Part shown: positions 1-7,074 of the stretch, one piece after another
Layout: each line of letters starts with the position of its first letter
Numbering within the stretch: position 1 is the stretch's first letter
NCBI GenBank assembly: GCA_937138275.1
Contig: CAKZOY010000087.1
Location: 1 to 9,030, forward strand
Reading direction: 5' to 3'
DNA from: an uncultured Chloroflexota bacterium
GTDB taxonomy: Bacteria > Chloroflexota > Anaerolineae > B4-G1 > DUEL01
DNA length: 9,030 bases
Position numbers and translations under genes: made by a program
Notes under the pieces: generated by a model
The model's database searches: none
Seen by the model: only the letters and a program-made list of their open reading frames with translations
Told to the model about the DNA's origin: nothing

Positions 1-168
1 CGCCACTCCGCTGCGCTGCGTGGCTGACTACAAACGGCAGGGCGCCACTCCGCTGCGCTGCGTGGCGCACTACAAACGGCAGGGCGCCACTCCGCTGCGC
101 TGCGTGGCGCACTACAAACGGCAGGACGCCACTCCGCTGCGCTGCGTGGCTGACTACAAACGGCAAAC
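1..168. repeat. Four 42-bp tandem repeats with internal inverted repeats
   Basis: Four head-to-tail copies of a 42-bp unit start at 1, 43, 85 and 127, each beginning CGCCACTCCGCTGCG and ending near CTACAAACGGCA. The copies are almost identical. They differ after GTGGC, which is followed by TGAC in copies 1 and 4 and by GCAC in copies 2 and 3, and at the last few bases, where copy 4 decays. Each copy carries an inverted repeat, GCCAC against GTGGC, around a 13-base GC-rich loop; in copies 2 and 3 the arms lengthen to seven bases (for example 42-48 with 62-68). The array may continue beyond the left edge. The unit is a multiple of three, so it reads as a 14-residue repeat on the plus strand, but nothing suggests that it is translated. 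Its function is unknown; an intergenic palindromic repeat family is the simplest reading. Confidence 0.9.
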
Positions 169-169
169 A

Positions 170-209
170 GCCCCCGAAGGGAGCGCCGGGACAGGTTTGA
201 AATCTGTCC
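170..209 (-). terminator. Possible weak transcription terminator after the histidine kinase
   Basis: Read on the minus strand just past the kinase stop, two short hairpins follow each other. The first pairs 204-209 with 189-194 (GGACAG with CTGTCC), and wobble or AT pairs can extend it inward to a three-base loop. The second pairs 179-184 with 170-175 (GCTCCC with GGGGGC, one G-T wobble) around a TTC loop and is followed by TGTTTG. There is no clean run of T, so intrinsic termination is uncertain. The position downstream of the last gene of the run is the main argument in favour. Confidence 0.3.
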
Positions 210-242
210 TTACGGCCCAACGGTTCAACAGTGGGCGGAACC

Positions 243-2450
243 TCATTCCGGCCGCTGCCATCGGCAAGGGCCCTGGTGGGCGTGGTACGGCAGAACCACG
301 TGGAAGGTGCTCCCCGGACAGCGCTCTTCGTCGTATCCCGCGCTTTCCGCCCATATGCAGCCGCCATGCCCTTCAATAATCCCCCGCGCAATGGCTAATC
401 CCAATCCCGGCCCTCCACCTTTAAACTTGTAGTCCCCCGACGAATGCAGGTCTATGCTCCCCACGCGGTAAAACTTCTCAAAGATCAGTCCCAGGTCCAT
501 ACTGTTGATCCCGATCCCGGTGTCTGTAACGGTCACCTCAAAGTGCTCGTCATCCAGCGGGTGGGCCTCTATGGTGATTCGCCCGCCGTCGGGGGTGAAC
601 TTGATCGCGTTGGAGATCAGGTTGCTGAAGGCCTGGGTGAGCCGTTCCATATCGGCCCGAATCAGCGGGACGGAGTCCAGTCCGTAGGTGTTCAGGGTGA
701 TGTTGCGCTCTTTGAGGGCGGGAAGCCACGCCTCAATCGCCATTCGCATAATTCCCGCCAGCGTGGTCGGGGTGAAGCGGAACGTCATCCCGGCATCCAG
801 TTGGGAGGCATCCAGCAGGGCGTTGATGATCCGTTCCAGGCGGCGGACCGGGCGGGAAATGTTGTCGGCGATGCGGGCGATCTGCTCCTGGGTCAGCACC
901 TCGGAGCGGGCCAGGTCGGCCAGCACATCGGTGTATCCCCGAATCTGAGTCAGCGGGGTGCGCAGTTCGTGAGAGGCGATGTTCAGAAAGTCGCTTTTGG
1001 CCCGATCCATCCGTTCCAGCCGCTCGTACGCGGTGCGCAGACTCTCGTTCAGTTGCATAATGCGCGCGTTCAGTTCCTGCAGTCCGGCGAAGAGGCGCGC
1101 GTTCTGCAATGCGACCCCTGTCTGATGGGCCAGAGTCGCCAGGAATTCCACAACGCGGGGGCTGTAGGGTTCCCCCGTCCTTTGCGGCCCCATCGCTAAA
1201 AGTCCGGCCAGTTCCCCCTGGGCGCGGATGGGGAGGTAGATTTCCATCTCTAAAACCCGCAGCCATTCCCGTTCCCGTTGGGGAGACTCCCTCAGGACCG
1301 GATGGTGTTCTATCTCGTACTGGAATAGGGGAGCATCATCTTCCTGCAGACGGACCAGGATGGGGCTGATGGGCTCCAGTTCTACGGGGTCGGTGGAAAT
1401 TTCCCCCAGCGCGGGCACCGGGCGCAGGAGCAGACCGCCGCGCTCTGTCGGGCTGGCGACCAGCAAAGCACCCCGCCGGATATCCAGCACCTGGGCGACG
1501 GTCTGGACGGCAGTCTGGGCCAGTTGTTCCTGGTCCAGCACCCCGCTGATAGTCTGGCTGTAGTCCCGCAACGTCTGGGCGGGGTCAAATCCGACGCCGG
1601 CCAGAAGCCGGTCCACCAACCGTACCAGGGCCTGGTATAAGGGGAGGTAAATCAGGGCGACACCGACGGCCAGAAGGATAGTCAGCGGGATGGACGGGAG
1701 CGCCAGGATATCGGTCAGGCGTTCCACGCTCAGAACGACGCCTGTCAGGAGGGCCGCGGTGATGGCGAAGAGGAACAGGAAGCGGAAGACGGAGCGCAGC
1801 GTCGCCTTGACGTTGGGCAGCCAGAAGGTCAGGACCCCCCGGGTCAGGGGAATGGCGCCGATGAGATGAACAGGCGGCCCTATCGTCTGAAGTGGCCCCA
1901 GCGGGAGAAGGGTGATCGCATGGCCGGTTGCCAGCGCGGTGGCCGTGAACAACCAGTAGAGAGCACGGTTGCGGTGGAAGGCAAGGCGGCTGCGGAACGT
2001 CCCGATGGCAAGCAGAACGGTGGTTCCCAGGATCAGAGCGGCCCAACTGAAGATACCGATCTGGTCCAGTGGGAGCAGGTTTGACGGAAAGAGGATAAAG
2101 TAAATTGTTGCCAGAAGCAGTATGGTAGCCCACGTATACCCTGCGGTAGCGGCAATGGGCCAGAAGGGGTATTCCAGAAACTGCGCGATGCTTGCCAGTT
2201 GACTGGCAGCCAGGAGGGCCGCCAGTGTCGGGATCAGGGCGCGCCCGCTATCGGTGACGGCTGGAATGAAGATATCTTCCAGATGGGCGAGCGTGACCGC
2301 GGTAACCCACAGCAAACTGATGCCCATGTAGGCCAGGGCCAGTTTTTCTTTCGCCTCTTTCCCCCGCCGGAATAAGAGAATCAGAAAGAGGACAAGATGA
2401 ATCAGACCCGTTGCGATACCGTTGACTGCGATATAAGACCACGTGCTCAT
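243..2450 (-). CDS. Membrane-bound GAF-domain sensor histidine kinase
   Basis: This is a 735-residue sensor kinase of a two-component system, expected to autophosphorylate on histidine at the cytoplasmic side of the membrane and pass phosphate to a response regulator. Residues 1 to about 275 hold eight or nine hydrophobic segments with short loops, so there is no large extracellular sensor domain. A GAF domain follows at about 300-452 (from YSQTISGVLDQEQLAQ), then a coiled-coil linker at about 455-485. The HisKA domain has the H box SDFLNIASHELRTPL with phospho-acceptor His494. The HATPase domain shows the N box (SNLISNAIKFTP, Asn614), the D box DTGIGI (Asp643), the F box IFEKFYRV and a glycine-rich GGGPGLGLA. 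All catalytic boxes look intact. The start at 2450 was chosen because the 55 upstream in-frame codons lie inside the preceding dehydrogenase gene; it has only a weak ribosome site. It follows that gene by 22 bases, probably in the same transcript. No response regulator is in the window, and the signal sensed is unknown. Confidence 0.93.
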   Translation of the reverse strand: MSTWSYIAVNGIATGLIHLVLFLILLFRRGKEAKEKLALAYMGISLLWVTAVTLAHLEDIFIPAVTDSGRALIPTLAALLAASQLASIAQFLEYPFWPIAATAGYTWATILLLATIYFILFPSNLLPLDQIGIFSWAALILGTTVLLAIGTFRSRLAFHRNRALYWLFTATALATGHAITLLPLGPLQTIGPPVHLIGAIPLTRGVLTFWLPNVKATLRSVFRFLFLFAITAALLTGVVLSVERLTDILALPSIPLTILLAVGVALIYLPLYQALVRLVDRLLAGVGFDPAQTLRDYSQTISGVLDQEQLAQTAVQTVAQVLDIRRGALLVASPTERGGLLLRPVPALGEISTDPVELEPISPILVRLQEDDAPLFQYEIEHHPVLRESPQREREWLRVLEMEIYLPIRAQGELAGLLAMGPQRTGEPYSPRVVEFLATLAHQTGVALQNARLFAGLQELNARIMQLNESLRTAYERLERMDRAKSDFLNIASHELRTPLTQIRGYTDVLADLARSEVLTQEQIARIADNISRPVRRLERIINALLDASQLDAGMTFRFTPTTLAGIMRMAIEAWLPALKERNITLNTYGLDSVPLIRADMERLTQAFSNLISNAIKFTPDGGRITIEAHPLDDEHFEVTVTDTGIGINSMDLGLIFEKFYRVGSIDLHSSGDYKFKGGGPGLGLAIARGIIEGHGGCIWAESAGYDEERCPGSTFHVVLPYHAHQGPCRWQRPE

Positions 2451-2472
2451 ATTTTTATCAACAACCCCGATC

Positions 2473-3327
2473 CTATTCCGAGTAGGTGTAGAACCCCCGG
2501 CCGGTTTTGCGGCCCAGATGACCCGCGGCGACCATCCGCCGCAGAAGCGGGCAGGGGCGATACTTGTCGTCTCCCAGTTCCCGATGGAGGACTTCCAGAA
2601 TGTTGAGCACCACATCCAGGCCGATCAGGTCAGCCAGTTCCAGGGGCCCCATCGGATGGTTCATCCCCAGTTTCATCACCGTGTCTATGGCCTCCACCGT
2701 GCCCACGCCCTCCATCAGCGCGTAGATCGCTTCGTTGATCATCGGGCAGAGGATGCGGTTGGAGATGAAGCCGGGGTAGTCCTGGGCCTCCACGGGGACT
2801 TTGTCCAGTTTCCGGGCCAGTTCCACCACAGTGGCTGTCGTTTCGTCGGACGTGGCGAGGCCGCGAATGACCTCCACCAGTTTCATCAATGGGACCGGGT
2901 TCATGAAATGCATCCCGATGACCTTTTCGGGGCGGCGCGTTGCGGCCCCCAGTTTCGTGATGGAGATGGAGGACGTGTTGCTGGCGAGGATGGCCTCCGG
3001 ACGGGTGATCCGGTCCAGTTGAGCGAACACCTCCCGCTTGACCTCCAGTTGTTCCAGCACAGCCTCTACTACCAGGTCGGCGTCGGCGGCGTCTTCCATC
3101 TGCAGGGAGGTGCGGATACCGCTCATAGCGGCCTGGTACTGCTCATCGGTCAGGCGGCCTCTGGCATGGAGTTTCTCCGCCGACTGGCGGATGGTCGCCA
3201 TAGCCCGATCCAGTTGGGCGGGGATCACATCTATCAGGGTTACCGGATAACCGTAGGATGCGCAGACCTGGGCAATGCCGCTGCCCATGGTGCCGGCTCC
3301 GATCACGGCGATGCGCTGGATGCTCAT
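2473..3327 (-). CDS. hbd: 3-hydroxybutyryl-CoA dehydrogenase (3-hydroxyacyl-CoA dehydrogenase family)
   Basis: This is a 284-residue cytosolic enzyme, the usual length for stand-alone Hbd/PaaH-type proteins, which interconvert (S)-3-hydroxyacyl-CoA and 3-oxoacyl-CoA with NAD(H) or NADP(H). The N-terminal Rossmann fold shows GAGTMGSG at 10-17, and Asp33 at the end of the second strand suggests NAD(H). By spacing to the well-studied human enzyme, the active-site residues are Ser119 (SNTSS), His140 and Asn143 (HFMNP), Glu152 and Asn190 (FISNR); all are present. The C-terminal dimerisation domain (about 185-284) has the family signatures MNHPMGPLELADLIGLD and GRKTGRGFY. A strong AAGGAGGA just upstream fixes the start, so the 60 in-frame codons further upstream are not used. 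It lies between an alpha-glucan enzyme and a sensor kinase. The usual partners (thiolase, crotonase, acyl-CoA dehydrogenase) are not in the window, so its pathway (beta-oxidation, butyrate or other acyl-CoA route) cannot be decided. Confidence 0.95.
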   Translation of the reverse strand: MSIQRIAVIGAGTMGSGIAQVCASYGYPVTLIDVIPAQLDRAMATIRQSAEKLHARGRLTDEQYQAAMSGIRTSLQMEDAADADLVVEAVLEQLEVKREVFAQLDRITRPEAILASNTSSISITKLGAATRRPEKVIGMHFMNPVPLMKLVEVIRGLATSDETTATVVELARKLDKVPVEAQDYPGFISNRILCPMINEAIYALMEGVGTVEAIDTVMKLGMNHPMGPLELADLIGLDVVLNILEVLHRELGDDKYRPCPLLRRMVAAGHLGRKTGRGFYTYSE

Positions 3328-3330
3328 CGT

Positions 3331-3338
3331 TCCTCCTT
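3331..3338 (-). promoter_or_regulatory. Strong Shine-Dalgarno site that sets the dehydrogenase start
   Basis: On the minus strand AAGGAGGA lies three bases before the ATG at 3327. It decides in favour of this start over an in-frame ATG 60 codons upstream, which lies inside the preceding GH57 gene. Confidence 0.85.
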
Positions 3339-3394
3339 GTGGTGATGGTGGAGTTGTGGCGGATGGTGAAGTGGTCGGCGCGATCCCGTTTCCC
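3339..3394 (-). other. Intergenic leader of the dehydrogenase gene, G-poor
   Basis: This is the largest gap inside the gene run, between the GH57 stop and the dehydrogenase ribosome site. On the transcribed strand, the 37 bases at 3339-3375 contain a single G (position 3360) and are rich in C and A, with two TCACCATC/TCCACCATC-like copies. The stretch should be poorly structured as RNA. I see no convincing -35/-10 promoter or terminator hairpin here, so read-through from the upstream genes is the default assumption. Confidence 0.45.
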
Positions 3395-5542
3395 TCACAG
3401 GGACAATTCCACCAGCGATGTCTGCAGAGTGACTTCCCAGGACTTGCCCGGCTCCAGGACGACGTCCCACCAGAGCAGGGTGCAGGTGCCCTGGTAGACC
3501 CGCTCATAGCCTGCTTCGGAGTTGGAAATGGCCTCCAGCGGAAAATGCCAGAGGGTCCCCGGCCGGCTCAGAGTCAATGTGGCTTCACCTACCGGTTCGG
3601 GCAGGAGAGGGCCGATGGTAAAGACGGTCACTTCCCGGACTTCCCCCAGCGCGCTCGGATGGCGGGGAGTGCGTTGGCGCCCCTGCATAACCCGCAGGTA
3701 GGCCCGTTCGCCCCCTCCGCCGACGATCCCCCAGTTGAATTCTACCCCGAAACGTACCACTGCAAGGGTGTCGCTCCTGTGGCTCAGCCGGTAGAGGACG
3801 GTCACCAGGTCACCACCCGGAACGACGGTCACCCGTTTCTCCACCTCTACCGGTACTGGTCGGTCCCCTACCCAGACGGTCCCATCCCGGGTCAGAACTA
3901 AGGTGATGCCTGCCGGGTCTTTTTTGATCTCCGGCTGGTAGGGCTGGTTGACGAAGTCGCCCTGTTCGCCGTACTGACACCGGTAAAAGGCGTCCAGCGT
4001 GGTATCCGGGTGCAGGAAATGGTCCAGTAGCGCCACCCGACGATACCAGTCGTGAAATAAACGGGTATGGATATCTGGCTCTTTGACCCGGATTCCATCG
4101 GGACGGTCGGGCTGGCCCGGGAGGACCAGACGGCCTTCTTCTGCCGCCGTCAGAAGTTCCGCATGGTAGCCTTCCCGGCGGCGGGTCATTGTGTTGAGAA
4201 GGTTGTACTTGCCGGGACGCCAGTCCCATTCCACCAGCGCTCCGCCGTACGAAGGTTTAAAGGTCAATATCTGCCGGTCGGTATTCAGGATGATTTCCTC
4301 ATGCCCGTCGGCGTCCAGGTCGCCTCTTTCCGGCTGTGCCCAGGTCTCCTGGCCTCTGAACGTTTTGTCGGCGATGGTCTCTGCGGCGATGAGGTTGGCG
4401 TAGTTGGCGGCCCGGATGTGAAAGAGATAGATGCCGCCGAAGAGGCCGTGCCAGTAGCCGCAGTTGCATTGGGCGGCCCAGAGGTGGTCCTGGGCGCGGG
4501 CTTTTTCTTCGCCTTCCGGCATCCGCTGGACTTTCCGGCTGACCCAGAGCATCTTTTTGTGCATCTGGTTGACTTCGTCGTAGCGGGCGGTGAAGGCGCG
4601 CCAGAGGCCGCCGCGGACGAAGTGCAGGATGTCGGCGCGGCCTGCGTCCCGCAGTTCTCTGCGGACGCGGCGCATCGCGGCGAAATCGTGCGGCGGAAGG
4701 GTCCAGTCCATCATCTCCTCGTAGGAAGCGCAGGGGAGGTACACCCGTCCCAGGGGAGGCATTTCGGCAGCGACCTCCCCCAGGGGACGGGTCCGGAGCC
4801 AGCCCGACTCGGCCTCCAGCGCGGCGAAGAATCGCTCCATCCAGGCCTCCTCACCCCAGCACAGGTCCCATGTACCGGGCCAGAGGCCAAACTTCTCGCC
4901 GTCATCCCCCATCACGGCGACGCCTCCCGAATGGGCCTGGGCCTGGGCCTGCAGCCAGTCCATCACCTCCTCCAGCGGATGCCAGGGGATGGCATATCGG
5001 AGGTACATCACGTTGCCGAAGACGGTGAGGGTGTATCCCTGCTCTTCGGTGACGTAGGGGCCGAAGAGGTGGTCGTCGGTGAGACCGGCCATTTTGAAGG
5101 GGGTGTCGTCCAGCAGGGTGTAGCGGACGCCCGCTTCGGCGATCGGTTTGGGCAGGTGCGGCTCCCAGACCCGTTCCGCCAGCCACATGCCGGTGGCCTC
5201 GTACCCGAACGTCTCCCGCAGGAAGCGGGTCATCTTGCGAATCTGGCCGATTTTGTCGGCGTCGGGGATGGAGACCAGGATGGGCTCGTAGTAGGCACCG
5301 GTGAGGAGTTCCACCTGCCCGCGCGCCACCAGTGCCCGCAGTCGTTCTATGTGGTCGGGACGGTGGGCGATCAGCCAGTCGTAGAGAGGGCCGGTGTAGT
5401 GGAGGGAAAGACGGACGGCCGGATGGCGCTCCAGCGCGGCCAGGAGGGGGTCGTAGGCCCGTTCGGTCGCGTGGGCAAAGACGAAGTCAAAATTGCCGAC
5501 AGGCTGATGGTTGTGGATGACTAAGGAAAGGGTCAGCGACAT
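3395..5542 (-). CDS. GH57 4-alpha-glucanotransferase / alpha-amylase-type enzyme
   Basis: This 715-residue protein acts on 1,4-alpha-glucans, either transferring glucan segments (4-alpha-glucanotransferase) or hydrolysing them. The GH57 (beta/alpha)7 catalytic domain covers about 1-300, with the five family motifs visible: HNHQPVGNF at 10-18, GAYYEPIL at 82-89, WLAERVWEP at 120-128, MGDDGEKFG at 211-219 and QCNCGYWHGLFGG at 358-370. The predicted nucleophile is Glu123 and the acid/base Asp214. These numbers coincide with those I recall for the Thermococcus litoralis 4-alpha-glucanotransferase, which supports the subfamily call. The middle helical domain and C-terminal beta-sandwich domain of that subfamily (formerly DUF1925/DUF1926) follow, with a DxDxDG loop at 408-413. 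No signal peptide is seen, so the enzyme is probably cytosolic. GGAGG eight bases before the ATG supports the start. It follows glgA by 19 bases, pointing to glycogen or maltodextrin remodelling. Sequence alone does not settle transferase versus hydrolase. Confidence 0.92.
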   Translation of the reverse strand: MSLTLSLVIHNHQPVGNFDFVFAHATERAYDPLLAALERHPAVRLSLHYTGPLYDWLIAHRPDHIERLRALVARGQVELLTGAYYEPILVSIPDADKIGQIRKMTRFLRETFGYEATGMWLAERVWEPHLPKPIAEAGVRYTLLDDTPFKMAGLTDDHLFGPYVTEEQGYTLTVFGNVMYLRYAIPWHPLEEVMDWLQAQAQAHSGGVAVMGDDGEKFGLWPGTWDLCWGEEAWMERFFAALEAESGWLRTRPLGEVAAEMPPLGRVYLPCASYEEMMDWTLPPHDFAAMRRVRRELRDAGRADILHFVRGGLWRAFTARYDEVNQMHKKMLWVSRKVQRMPEGEEKARAQDHLWAAQCNCGYWHGLFGGIYLFHIRAANYANLIAAETIADKTFRGQETWAQPERGDLDADGHEEIILNTDRQILTFKPSYGGALVEWDWRPGKYNLLNTMTRRREGYHAELLTAAEEGRLVLPGQPDRPDGIRVKEPDIHTRLFHDWYRRVALLDHFLHPDTTLDAFYRCQYGEQGDFVNQPYQPEIKKDPAGITLVLTRDGTVWVGDRPVPVEVEKRVTVVPGGDLVTVLYRLSHRSDTLAVVRFGVEFNWGIVGGGGERAYLRVMQGRQRTPRHPSALGEVREVTVFTIGPLLPEPVGEATLTLSRPGTLWHFPLEAISNSEAGYERVYQGTCTLLWWDVVLEPGKSWEVTLQTSLVELSL

Positions 5543-5561
5543 AGCGTCGCCCTCCTGGAAA

Positions 5562-7019
5562 CTATCGGCTGGTGCGGGTCAGTTGCCGCGCCCGCTGATA
5601 AATCTCTACGTATTTTCGTGCGGAGGACCCCCAGGAGAAATCGGTCTTCATCCCCCGGGTCTGGATCGCCGTCCAGACGTCCCGGTCGCGCCAGGCGCGC
5701 AGGGCCCGTTGCAGGGCGTCCAGGCAGTCTTCGGGGGAGAAGGTCTCAAAGACAAAGCCGGTGGCCTTATCGGGCCGCTGGTGGTAATCCACGACGGTGT
5801 CGGCCAGGCCGCCGGTGCGGTGGACGAGGGGGACGGCGCCATAGCGCATGGCGATCATCTGGCCCAGGCCGCAGGGCTCAAAGCGGGAGGGCATCAGGAA
5901 GATATCGCATCCGGCATAGATGCGGTGGGCCAGCGGATCGTCAAAGCGCAGGAAGGCGCGCACCTTGTCCGGGAAGCGGGCCTGAAGGGCCTCCATTTGC
6001 TCGTGGTATTCCGGTTGACCCATGCCCAGAAGGACAAACTGGATGTCTCCTTGGAGGAGTTGTGCCAGCACAGGCGTCAGGAGGTCTATCCCTTTGATGG
6101 CATCCAGTCGGGTCACCATGCCGATGAGAGGGGTATCCGGGCGGACGGGCAAATGGGCTTCTTGCTGGAGGGCGGCCTTGTTGACCGCCCGCAGGCGAAG
6201 AGTGGTCAGGTCAAATTTCTGCCGCAGATGCGGGTCGGTGACGGGGTTCCAGAAATCGGTGTCAATGCCGTTGAGGATGCCGAAGAGGCGGTCCTGCCGC
6301 TGGCGAAGGAGGGGGGAAAGGCCCATTGCGGCCTCCGTCTCCAGGATTTCCCGCGCATACTGCGGGCTGACGGTGGTGACAAGGTCGGCGTTGGCGATGC
6401 CCTGGGCCATCCAGTTCACCTGTCCCGGCGGTTCCACGTCCAGATGTTTGACGTACTCCATGCGGGCGAAGGTGAGGATCAGCCGCCCGCAGAGGCCCTG
6501 GTAGGCGATGTTGTGGATGGTGAAGACGGAGGCGATGTGCCGGTACTCGGGCCGGTAGCGGCCCTCGTAGGCCAGCCAGGTGGGGACGGGGCCCGTATGC
6601 CAGTCGTTGGCGTGGAGGATGTCGGGCGTCCATCCCAGGACCGGGAGAGCAGCGACCGCGGCGCGGCAGAAGAAGGTGAACCGCTGCGGGTCGTCGTCAA
6701 AGCCGTAGATGCGGTCGCGCGGGGAGAAGAATTTCTCGTCCCAGATCAGGTAGGCAGGCACCCCGTCTACGGTGGTGGTGACCAGGTGGACCGGTTCTTC
6801 GCGCGGGCCGACGGGGACGGGAAACGGTTTTCCCATCCGCTCAAAGTGGAACTGGTCGGAGCGAATGGAGCCGTAGCGGGGGATCATCAGGCGGACGTCA
6901 TGGCCCAGGGCGCGCAGGGCTTTGGGCAGCGCGCCCGCCACATCGGCCAGCCCGCCCACTTTGGCAAAGGGAACCGCTTCGGCGGATAGGAAGAGGATTT
7001 TCAGACCTTCCGCGCTCAT
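5562..7019 (-). CDS. glgA: Glycogen synthase (ADP-glucose type, GT5)
   Basis: This 485-residue glycosyltransferase, close to the roughly 480 residues usual for bacterial GlgA, transfers glucose from a nucleotide sugar (normally ADP-glucose) to the non-reducing end of a 1,4-alpha-glucan in the cytosol. The N-terminal GT5 domain starts at KILFLSAE and holds the sugar-nucleotide loop FAKVGGLADV (18-27, Lys20). HANDWHTG (136-143) and FTIHNIAYQG (166-175) are further GlgA signatures. The C-terminal GT-B half contains ILNGIDTDFWNP (248-259), GMVTRLDAIKG (300-310), SRFEPCGLGQ (378-387, with conserved Glu381) and RTGGLADTV (401-409). All expected motifs are intact. The ATG at 7019 is chosen over one 26 codons upstream because GGAGG precedes it by four bases and the family normally begins a few residues before the first strand. 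It lies between two GH57 glucan enzymes. The ADP-glucose-forming enzyme GlgC is not in the window. Confidence 0.96.
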   Translation of the reverse strand: MSAEGLKILFLSAEAVPFAKVGGLADVAGALPKALRALGHDVRLMIPRYGSIRSDQFHFERMGKPFPVPVGPREEPVHLVTTTVDGVPAYLIWDEKFFSPRDRIYGFDDDPQRFTFFCRAAVAALPVLGWTPDILHANDWHTGPVPTWLAYEGRYRPEYRHIASVFTIHNIAYQGLCGRLILTFARMEYVKHLDVEPPGQVNWMAQGIANADLVTTVSPQYAREILETEAAMGLSPLLRQRQDRLFGILNGIDTDFWNPVTDPHLRQKFDLTTLRLRAVNKAALQQEAHLPVRPDTPLIGMVTRLDAIKGIDLLTPVLAQLLQGDIQFVLLGMGQPEYHEQMEALQARFPDKVRAFLRFDDPLAHRIYAGCDIFLMPSRFEPCGLGQMIAMRYGAVPLVHRTGGLADTVVDYHQRPDKATGFVFETFSPEDCLDALQRALRAWRDRDVWTAIQTRGMKTDFSWGSSARKYVEIYQRARQLTRTSR

Positions 7020-7023
7020 TTTT

Positions 7024-7028
7024 CCTCC
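7024..7028 (-). promoter_or_regulatory. Shine-Dalgarno site that sets the glgA start
   Basis: GGAGG on the minus strand lies four bases before the ATG at 7019. It favours this start over the in-frame ATG at 7097, which would overlap the small upstream gene by 23 bases and add 26 residues not typical of GlgA. Confidence 0.7.
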
Positions 7029-7074
7029 ATATTCCCCAGCAGGGGCGAGATTCGGTTCCAGAGATCCGGGATTT

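Noticed and set aside
1..168. CRISPR array
   Set aside because: The whole 42-bp unit including the linker is conserved between copies; there are no unique spacers, and no cas gene is present.
20..379. Plus-strand repeat protein of about 119 residues
   Set aside because: It reads through the tandem repeats and then antisense into the end of the kinase gene; there is no ribosome site, and the part after the repeats has no protein-like pattern. The in-frame repetition follows simply from a 42-bp unit.
2451..2615. 55-codon N-terminal extension of the histidine kinase
   Set aside because: It lies inside the end of the dehydrogenase gene in another frame and reads as shadow sequence; the membrane region begins properly at the ATG at 2450.
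3328..3507. 60-codon N-terminal extension of the dehydrogenase
   Set aside because: It overlaps the end of the GH57 gene in another frame; the Rossmann fold begins just after the ATG at 3327, which has a strong ribosome site.
4067..6989. Two long plus-strand open frames (about 485 and 492 residues) opposite the GH57 and glgA genes
   Set aside because: They are exact antisense shadows of genes with complete family motifs. GC-rich third positions remove stops on the opposite strand, and the translations are Gly/Val/Asp/Gln-rich without recognisable domains.
7020..7074. Promoter or riboswitch before glgA
   Set aside because: The 55-base gap holds the ribosome site but no recognisable -35/-10 pair or conserved RNA structure.
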